From Dreissena polymorpha (lineage: Eukaryota > Mollusca > Bivalvia > Myida > Dreissenidae), in NCBI RefSeq assembly GCF_020536995.1, contig NC_068356.1, positions 21,294,309 through 21,358,308 of the forward strand: DNA of 64,000 nucleotides. The letters run 5' to 3'. A model generated the notes under the pieces. It saw only the letters and a program-made list of their open reading frames with translations, searched no databases and had not been told where the DNA came from. A program made the position numbers and the translations under genes. Below, piece by piece: positions 54,569-64,000 of the stretch. How positions within the stretch are numbered: position 1 is the stretch's first letter; each line of letters opens with the position of its first letter.

Positions 54569-56362
54569 TAGTGCGTTCAGTTACAGCGAACGTTCGCTAT
54601 AGTTCGCGAACGGTCGCGAACGTCGCTATTGAACGCTCGGTTCGCAGCGAACGTTCGCGAACCGAAGCGAACCCTCTCGGGAGGTAGTTCGCTAGCGAAA
54701 CCAAGATGGCGGACATATAAGTTTTTGTTGTTGTTCAGTGTAACTTCGATATTTTTTGTTGTACATAGAACGAATTGAATTATAAACAAAGTTTATAGGA
54801 GGTTTGGGGGATTTCGATAATGACATCAAGTTTGCGCATGCTCCAATTTTGGCCGTCAACACTGCGGCCATTCTGCTATTGTTTGCGTTTGATGAACCGT
54901 ATCGTGATAAGGTTCCAATCATATTCGCGACCCTTTTTAAGAACAACAAAATACTCAGAAATTGAAATTCTTTCAGATTAAATAGAATCCAATTGAACGA
55001 ACGAAAATAAGGACGAAAACAAACAACAAATTGATTATTTTTATGTAATCAACATAAAGAAACTGATTTGAACATGTATGTCTGTAAAAACTTACCTTGT
55101 TACAGATTAACTAAATCCTCTTGATACATGTAAATGTTTTATTTAATTGTTCACACCAATGTTGACACTCTTTATTTCAGCATTTTTAACCACCCAGTGT
55201 TTAATTGCCCCGTTGTTTATCACAAACCGATTATCTCGATATGATCGGATACTGTCCAGACGATTACTAACAAAACAGGGTGTCAAAAACCCAGGGAACT
55301 ATACTTGTATGTCTCTGTATGGGGGTCATAAACCGCAGGTGTCTGGTCATTAAACACGATTTATGATACCTCCATGTCATCTCTTGGCATGTTAAGTAAA
55401 AAACTTAACAGTTGCTTTAATAAAATATTTGAACGTATTTAAAAAAATAGACGTACATTTGTCCGAAATGGATGAACAGGAACTATTGATTATATATATT
55501 AGCCAGTTTAAACCAGAGACCTACGTCTCTGTTTAAACATAACACAAACGTGTTTAATAATAACAATACATTTAAAATATTGTGGAAATTTACTGCTACA
55601 CAATTAACGTATTTAACGGGTACCTGCAAATATAACGTTTAAATATCGTGCGTTACTGCAATGTTCGAAACATCTTTGTAAAAACAAGCAATCGCGTTTG
55701 ATCATAATATGGATATAAAATACTTGGGTAAAATAAATGTATAGATTTATGGTATAATAAAATGCCAGAATTTTATCGCTCATTATCACTACAAAAGAGT
55801 TTTCAATATACATGTACATTCAAAGACAGTTCAATTCGCAAAATATGCATGTGTTTGTTTCCATTTGAATGCTAAAATTTATTAATATTTTCATCAAATG
55901 AAAACGAAACGAAAATTCATTCAATGTAAAAGAAAGTTACAATTTCATTTAAAGATTGTAATGCATTGCGCTATTTTAGGGCTTTATTTTATAACTGATT
56001 CAATGCAACTCTTACACTAAATATTGATCGCTAATTGAAAAATAACACTATCGCATCCACACCACTTATAATTATAATAAAACTATTATAGGTTTTATTA
56101 TTTTTGAAATATCTTTTATTTAAGTCTTAATTTAAAAAAGAATACGGGTATTTATAGTTTTTATTATGAAATTGTCAGTATTTAGTCTTCCGACGACCTT
56201 TCCTCTGATACAATATTGTTATTCGCGATTTCCTCCATCAAAATCGCTATCATTTTTCTGGGAGCCGCCATCTTGAAACGTTCGCGCCGAACTTATCGTT
56301 CAATAAGACCGAATCGGAAACGAACGATCATTGGCGAACGTTCGCTGTAACTGAACGCACTA
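54569..56362. mobile_element. Harbinger-like non-autonomous TIR element (1.8 kb)
   Basis: The terminal inverted repeats are perfect over at least 28 bp (TAGTGCGTTCAGTTACAGCG at the left, its reverse complement at the right). Further inward, aagatggcgg pairs with ccgccatctt. CAG flanks both ends (54566-54568 and 56363-56365), the CWG-type 3-bp duplication of PIF/Harbinger elements. The left subterminal 100 bp is packed with GCGAACGTTCGC-type palindromes, likely transposase-binding sites. A short stretch on the plus strand near 54838-54950 (AAILLLFAFDE) may be a remnant of the transposase start. No nuclease domain is left. Confidence 0.8.
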
Positions 56363-56365
56363 CAG

Positions 56366-56986
56366 ATGAGAGCACACTTTTATTTTATGTTGAGTGACGC
56401 GTCAAATGCGATGCAATAGATACAGAAAACTGTATAAATGATTAAAAGAAAGAGTGATAAATATTTGAAAGTTATCTTGTGCATAATGAATAATTATGCA
56501 TTTATTAACGTTTAAATTGTTAAACATTACACTGGTCACACAGACAGAAAACGGGCATATTGATTTTTAAAGGTAAAATATAGTATAACCTTTAAGCAAA
56601 ATCGATGCATGAGTGAACGAATACAAATTATCACAAAACCTACCAGCTGAACAGAAATATTCACGAATGAATAAAGGGATAATTTGAATGCCAATGATTA
56701 TACTATTGTATAGCATTTTCTTCTATATAAACATTATACCATTGACAAAAGAAGAGATAGATCAAAACAGAAATAGATTCAAATAAATTAATACATTCTA
56801 TGCAGATACATATGTTTATAATTTAATATTGTACTGCTAAGAACACAAATGATACATATGTTGCAAGTTATCAAAAAAGTGTATTTGAGCTCGTCATATA
56901 TGTAAGCCGGTGTATCAATCGATGTTGTTAAATTAAAAAAAAACACAGCACTATTAAGCTAATCAAACCGCATAAATAAATCATGC
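56366..56986. other. AT-rich spacer before the duplicated block
   Basis: Nothing recognised. It ends abruptly where similarity to 33186 begins. Confidence 0.4.
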
Positions 56987-58338
56987 GATTTTTTCTGAAA
57001 TTCAATTGGGAATAATATAAAACAAAATTACCATTCCTGGGGAATCTTTTCAACGCCTTTAAAATCAATATTTCGTATACCTTTTAAAATAGCTATTTAT
57101 AATCGAGCATAGCGAAACTTAAGAATGTGTATTACAGATAAGTTGGACAAGTGTTATATTAAGTTGAACGCGCACTTCTACAGCGTATATTTAACTAGGA
57201 AATTGGGTACACTGAGCTTAAAAAGAATACACGGAAGATTGACTTTCGTCGATTATTACTTAAAGTCGATTGAACGCTCAAGATTCTTTAACGAATGCAT
57301 TTGACGTCCATTCTATGCTACCAGCTTTAAGAACAACGCGACGTCTCATATCATTATTTCACGATTACGTTTAAGACACTAATCCGACATTTTAATGACT
57401 ATACCACTGACCAATAACATTCATAAACTTTGCCAACTAGCTGCGATGTATTTTGTCTAGAAATATTAGAGTTTGTGTATTTTTTATTCACATCGATATT
57501 TCCTGACTCCATATTTCTGTCTCATATGCCACTGCGTTGCACAGTAAATTGCTAACATTCTGATTTATTTTACTTGAAGTTAAAAATATTGGCAGAACAT
57601 ATCGAACTACAAAACATGGTAATCACAGACCTGTCCGATGTGGCGAGTAAACGGGCATTTATCTCCGCAATATCACCCTCGCCTGATTTCACATAAAAAT
57701 AAACAGCCATATAATTATTATCTTTTTATGGATTGATCTTCAAATAAGAAAGCAGAAGACATGAACAAAACAATATTTTATTTCATACAACTCCATCTTT
57801 TCGTTAATATGCGTTTTTGAACAGTATACGACTCAGCATGTCTTAATGTGACGTTAAGATTAAAATTCACACTAAGTTATTTTAATAATTAATATTGGCA
57901 GAAAATGCTCGGCAAATTATTCAGCGTTGCCGAATAGCTAAAATCAGTATGGCGAATAATAAGTCAGAAAAATAGCTGTATTGTGTTGACCGGATAATTA
58001 TGTCTTTTCCAGTCATTACTTATCTATCGCACCGCAAACTCAATGGTCTAATATAAGTCTGGTTTCATTTCTCTAGGAAGACATACTGAGTTTGGTTTAG
58101 TCATTATTTCTGAGAACGAGCTTTTACGGCATTTTCATAGATGTCTTCTAAGAAATAAATGCTCGCTCAATAATGGTATTAAAGTATTAAAGCGTGTAAT
58201 GATCACGACGATGGCACTACCATATGCGCCGCCGGATTGTATCTGAAAATACGTGGACATCCTATCAGATTTTTCTAGCAGACTTGTTTAGTGATTATCA
58301 GATTGTAATTCACACGCGAACGCGGTTGCTAACAGAAC

Positions 58339-58445
<107 letters not shown>

Positions 58446-58557
58446 GTGCACAAACAGAGTGACCGTCTTCAAAGACATTTTTCACTTCAGCTTTTTCTTT
58501 TAAAACACATCGACGTTTGATACGCATTTAAAGTGAGCCTTCGGATGCCAGGAGCGT

Positions 58558-58623
58558 TCAATTTAGACCAGAAACGGCGAAAACAACGAAAATTGCCAAA
58601 ACAACCAATATCTTAGCTTGCAT
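58558..58623 (-). CDS. Signal-peptide-like 21-codon frame
   Basis: ATG 58623 on the minus strand reads MQAKILVVLAIFVVFAVSG, then LN and a stop. A basic residue, a hydrophobic core and small residues (AVSG) make it look like a secretory signal peptide. It could be the first exon of a secreted-peptide gene, spliced before the stop, but no downstream exon was found and the donor would be weak. The source-block copy is broken at codon 2. It may equally be chance. Confidence 0.2.
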   Translation of the reverse strand: MQAKILVVLAIFVVFAVSGLN

Positions 58624-59977
58624 CTTGGGGCTAATATAATCACAGTGTGATATTACGATTATGTTTCCAGAAAGTGCCAGTCTTAACCATATGTATTATA
58701 ATTTAAGATCATATGAGAGTTGGTAAATTGCGGCCACGTCGTTCATGCCCATTCGAATAAAATAACATATTTGCATCTAGAGAATGGCTCCAAAGTTCCT
58801 GAATGAATGCGGTCTTTATTAGCGACGGAAAGCTGTTAGTGGAAAGCACCTTATCCTGTGATTACATTTCTTTCATAATTAACGTTGCTTTGTATTTACT
58901 ACACGAATTATTGAATAACTTAAATTTAAGTTTGTATAATCCATTTATGATGTATTATTTTTTTATTGTTTTATACAGGAACTTAACTTGCCCTTATTTC
59001 AATTATTAAAAGCTTCCAGTTTTTGATCATATCAAATTCGGTAAGATTAACAGGGGTATTATACGTTATATTAATCTTTGAGATACAATTACTGTTAAGA
59101 ACGTATAAATCAACACAAACATTAGGTGTTATTCAAGCATGTGAATGCCAAACATCGCATTTGGTGAACTGTAATTATAATTTGTATGGAATGCTCTCAT
59201 GTGTGTTACCGCCTACGTATATGTTGAAATCAATAGTAATTAGCATTTACTGCATTCCGAAATATACGACAAGGACTTTCAATGAGAATTAGGGGTAGGA
59301 TCACGTAAACAACAGCTCTTTCACCCTTTGAGAAATGACACAAGCTTGTTTTGATATGTTTAAAAAACGGTGGGGTTTAATACCGTCCACACATCATTAA
59401 TTTAAGATTGCTTCTTGACATGATGGCAATGCTATACTAATGTAACATGTTACGTACTTTTAACAACAATTATTTTATTTCGAAGACAATCTTTTTAACG
59501 TCGAAATAAATCAATGTCCTACTTTTCTTATTTCCTGTGTATGTCTATATAACGAGTATTATCCCAGCTTGTATGTGTCGTATCCAATCAATAAACATAC
59601 ATGACGTTCCGCGAGTCAACAAGATGACCCCATCAAATACAATATAACTAAATTGTGTCATGGTAATACGCTGAGACTGTCACAATTAGTATTTTTGTTG
59701 TACGGCGTCTTACTGATCCCGCACGACGTGATACATCTACGTGTATACTGGACTTATTAATATCTACAGGCCTGAAGAATAACTAAACATATATTGCAAA
59801 GTGGCATTGCAGATGTGTGCTAATCAGCGATGGTAAATGGCCACAGCGGGATACATGTACATAGGGTTAAAGAACATACAATGTTAGCGGTCAAAATGAA
59901 ACAGGCGTAACATACGATTTCAAATATTATTCATGAATACAGTCTACAAAATATAATTGCTTGTATGTGATTTCAGG

Positions 59978-60528
59978 TAATCTGTTCATCTTGGTGTTCA
60001 GCATCAACCGCAGGGACTCATTCGACGAAGTTGCGAGACTTAGAAAACAAATTATAGAATGTAAAAGTCAATGTAAACTGGGATCTACAAATTGCAAGAC
60101 GATACATACGCCGATGGTCGTCGTCGGTAACAAATGTGATAAAGAGAAAGAACGAATGATAGAGCCTTCGGAACCATTAGCGCTTATAGCTGGCCAGCAG
60201 ACGTCAGACTATACAGAAAAGTCTGCCCAAAAGGATATTAACATTGATGAAATATTCCTGCGTCTGTTTCGCCTTGGAATGCTTCCGACGGAAATGAGTC
60301 CGGCATTACATCGTAAGGTTACACCGTCGTATATTGGATCGAGTGTAACGCACTCTGGTTAACTGAGCTTCTCCCTTCGGCGTAAGATGAGCGATGCGTG
60401 TGGTGCAATAGCTCCCAATGTTCGCAGACCAAGCATTCGAACTGATCTTCTGGTGGCAAAGACTCGAACGAACATGAATTCGCCTACAGGGAACCAAAGT
60501 CGAGACTCAAATTGTGCAATTATGTAGA
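59978..60528 (+). pseudogene. RASD last-exon duplicate (pseudogene)
   Basis: Same acceptor (atttcag|) and reading frame as 39179, but a stop at 60360-60362 replaces the Lys of HSGKRSL. This removes the basic tail and CAAX box, although the sequence beyond is still readable in frame to NCAIM. The G5 motif ETSAK has become EKSAQ. Of about 28 differences from the intact exon I count roughly 19 as amino-acid changing, which fits loss of constraint. The matching first half of the G domain is deleted and no promoter was duplicated, so no GTPase can be made. Confidence 0.93.
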
Positions 60529-60836
60529 CATTTCATTATTATTGAATGTTAACATTCATTGTGGTGTCATTAATGTGTTTTGTCATACCGATAGGCGTAC
60601 ATCTCTATGATCGATCTAACGTGTTGTCGAAATAAATGCAACTGTCAAAAGTGCATGCAGTTTACCAAGGTTATCCTAAAATGAAGTACCGATAAATTAA
60701 AAAAACAACACATGAAATTATGCTCGAAAAGTTTAAAAAAATATTTAAAGCATTCAATGATCAAGCGTGTCGTTAGATGTATTAGAAGTACATAGGTTTC
60801 TTACACTTCAAAATTGCTTTTTGTTACCAGAACGTT

Positions 60837-60900
60837 CGTGCGTGCGTGTGTGAGTGCGGGTGTGCGTTTGTGTGTTGTGTGTGTGCTTGTGTGTGTATAA
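60837..60900. repeat. (TG)n microsatellite in the derived copy
   Basis: Counterpart of 40048-40110, with different interruptions. Confidence 0.85.
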
Positions 60901-62598
60901 TGAACAGTATAATGTTTTTGATTGTAAATTTAAATAATTAAGTTGGTGTAAAAAATGAACAAAAACGCATTACTCTTGAAAATGTGTGACAAACATTTCG
61001 TTGTATCAAAATCGTAATAGAGCACATTGACGGATACGAGTTTGAAGCATAAGATTAATGTCTTAGTAAATTATTTAAGTTTGTATTAATTAATTAATTG
61101 TGACATCACTCAATGACACCGATATGTGAATAGCGTACTTTTGATGTAATAGGTACAAGTCACTCAACCGTCATAGGAACAACGGAAAAGAATTACACAT
61201 CAATTTGATTTTTATAAGAAAACAATTTTTCTTGATTACCATTAGGCTTACTTTGTAAAATCATTATTCATAACAAATTTTTTTTAAATGAAAATACAAT
61301 TGATTTATTGTTCTATTCTTCAAAATAAAAAAAAAATTGAACAACTGTATGTGACAATGCATGAAGGAAACGTACTTGCTAACGCAGTTTCAAAATGATA
61401 TAATGTTCTAAATTACCCGATTTAGTTTTCATTTTCTGAAAAAAAAAGAGATTTACATAACACCATTTTTCCACTTGAGAAAATATCATTTGAAATAACT
61501 GCGTGAGATCCAAATCAATACAGCGACAACGCATTAGCAAGCCACCGAGATCCTGTGTTGATAAGGAAATGCTATGTGAAATCAATGGGTGTCCAGATTC
61601 CAATCGGAAACTAAAAGGATTCGAGGTTACTTTTACATCGGATCCGTTTCTTAAAACAAAAAATTCAGCTTCAAAGGCAGAATGCTTCTATAGTAAATAG
61701 AATGCTTTAGTTGTTATCCATGATAATGATTTAAGTAAAATTAGGTTAATTTCTGTTCACCAATAGCTAATTAATCCTCTACAAAAAAATGTGTTTCGTG
61801 TATTAAGTTAATTTTTTTATATTAACTTTGTATATTCAGTTTGTTAATGCATATTTGCTTATTTTCTAATTGTTTGAGACATGCATTGTTGTCTCTGCGG
61901 TAATTTATTATGACATTGTTTGAAAGACTATTACAATATAAATAATATATATACCAAGAATACAATTTAAATTACAATTTTTGGCCCAAAGAATCAGTTA
62001 TCTGAGAAAAAAAGTGTAGCATGTTTATGAGGACTTTTATAAGTTAGTTATTAAGAATTCCGCCTTTAGCAAAACAAATTACACATGCATTGATACTTTA
62101 GCCCATACTGATGATATTGATGAGTAAATGTTTAATTGTGTCACGGTATCTGTCTCTTCTTGATGAATGTAAATGATTCATAGATGGCAAGTTGAAGCTT
62201 CTACATACAAATTATTATTGGTTTTGTTTCAACGAAAAAGAGAGTTAGTTGCGCAGAATCTTTCATCACGCAATTGATGGTCATCACTATAAAAGTAATG
62301 AAGAAATGTTTTGCTTTTGTTTTTAAAATGATATTAAAATGCCTAAATATTACATATGGTATGCTCTTTGTGATTTGTATGTACTATTCATGTTATAAAA
62401 AATGCAGATACTATTTAAGAAATTCAGATCTAGATATTGTATGTATGTTGGTGTGCATCTGGTTAGTAGAGTTACTTATTACGATGTACGTTATAAAAAT
62501 ATTTTAATCAAGCTGTATTAAACTGCATGAAAATTGACAGCATAATAGCTGGTGATTAATTTAGAAAAATGATTTTACGATCAACGAAGCCAATGTGG

Positions 62599-64000
62599 CT
62601 TTATTTACACATAGTTTAACATTCCAGAACTTATAAACACTTAAAAAATAACCCAATATTTGTGTTACTGTAAAAATGCTATATAAGGCATATAGTCATT
62701 GTGTTTTATGTTAAAGAAACAAATACAAGAGCTGGACAATGAATGTTTTTATTTTTTAACGAAAAGGCATGGCATTCTGTATAGCATTTCAAAGATTTCA
62801 ACAACAGGTTAATGAAAAGTGATTTTGAGCAGACGATGAACATTACAAAAATATTTTGTCGTTTTACTCTTACGTTCTCAACATTTGTTTTATAATATTA
62901 CGTTGTAGAATAAAATGTTGATGTAATATGTCTATGCTGTTATATTCCAATTCCGTTATTACACTCTTGTCAATGTAAAGAAGTGTAGGAGTTAATCCGT
63001 CACATTGGCGCCAACAGCTTTAATAAAGTACGTAAGTGGGTATTAACTTCTGCAGAAATCGTCAGTCATGGATAGAACTTGATTAATAAGTTCGATTGGG
63101 TTTATTTTTGGTAGCCATTGGATATGTTGGGTTTATCCTCGATGATGCTGTCTTCCAATACGAGGCTATGGGTTTATTGGTTAAAGGAAAAACAAATAAT
63201 AACCTAGGTGTACACTATAGAGGTTTCAAGACTGGAACTTTATTTTCAACTCACCTCTTTTAATTCACTGTTCTGATTCGGAGATAGTTTAAGAAGCTAA
63301 TTTTACATTGATTGCACACTTTAAACGAAATACAAACACTGACATTTAGTCAAATTTTCTTTATAAAACGTGCATATTTGAATCAAGCGCGATATAATTT
63401 CATTACCTTTTTAAATCAGTTCTAAAACAAAAGTGTGTGCGAAAACTTGCGAAATAATTAAGTTTTAACGTGTTATATCATCTAAAAGGATTCCGCCTGA
63501 AGCTCCGCACAAGGATAATCCATGGGAATAGTTAACTCAAATTTTAAGAGTATCTCCAATATCAAAAGGAACCGCATATAATTATTTGTATTTAATAATA
63601 TGAATGGCCTACATCTGCGCATCATTTATGATTGCTTTTGAATCAAATGATGTACACGAATGCAACACGCGATTATAGGCGTTGTATCGAATTTGATATT
63701 ATATTACCCATGTCATCAGCTTCCGTATTTAAAATATGATTATCAATTCAATATATATCTACATTTCGTGTACTCTTCATTGTATATATGTATATTACCT
63801 CTAATATCACTCAAACCAGAACAACAAAATCCGAATGGTATTAGTATGAAATATTATTGTTATTACTATCGACGTGTTATGCGCGTTCACATTTGTGTTA
63901 TTAGACATGTTCTTTATTAACAAAATAAAAAATAACTGTAAACATTACGAAACGTAAACTGAGCAATTTCTGTGGTACTGCCGATGAACTATATCGTTTT
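62599..64000. other. AT-rich sequence after the duplicated block
   Basis: No gene or repeat recognised; only short random frames. Confidence 0.4.

Overview
This is a window of an AT-rich animal genome: intron-split genes, GT-AG splice sites, a nuclear tRNA gene, and long non-coding stretches full of transposon relics. Repeat families point to a bivalve mollusc: tandem TGACCT repeats ending in a 'gggacata' motif, a tRNA-derived SINE with the 'ggcgcatgtgag' body, and a TTAA-flanked AGGGGC element carrying a pol III promoter. A dreissenid-like mussel is my best guess from memory, not proven. Only two host protein loci are convincing, a calcyphosine-like EF-hand gene and a RASD/Dexras-type small GTPase gene; nothing suggests they work together.

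Layout. 1-22 kb is transposon and repeat country: a TGACCT-rich repeat (1.3-1.65 kb), a 4,966-bp element with long inverted ends, a 7-bp target duplication and remains of a PIF1-like helicase and a PHD finger (1744-6709), a long hairpin (9.6 kb), SINE and other repeats (14.2-14.9 kb), an intron-containing tRNA-Phe (17691-17780), diverged tandem repeats (18.1-19.1 kb), and a 1.1-kb TIR element with a TTA duplication (21036-22179).

22.5-29.4 kb holds the calcyphosine-like gene. Two diverged exons, each encoding three EF-hands (22523-22883 and 27280-27646), both end in phase 1 and both can join the single terminal exon (29040-29284). The locus looks like one gene with alternative N-terminal exons or an unequal exon duplication.

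33-39.8 kb holds the RASD-type GTPase: a TATA promoter and predicted short first exon (33 kb), the P-loop exon (35670-36022) and the exon with G4, G5 and a CAIM farnesylation box (39179-39729). Most of the locus (33186-41675) is duplicated at 56987-62598. The duplicate lacks the promoter, has a 2.6-kb deletion that removed the P-loop exon, and carries a premature stop. A third, older relic of the last exon lies at 47761-48235. Comparing the two blocks dates later events: a TTAA transposon insertion in one copy with the empty site in the other, the growth of an (AT)n tract, and gain or loss of a SINE tail. Between the copies lie a broken LINE (50.3-53.5 kb, minus strand) and a Harbinger-like non-autonomous element (54569-56362). 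The rest is AT-rich sequence in which I see no gene.
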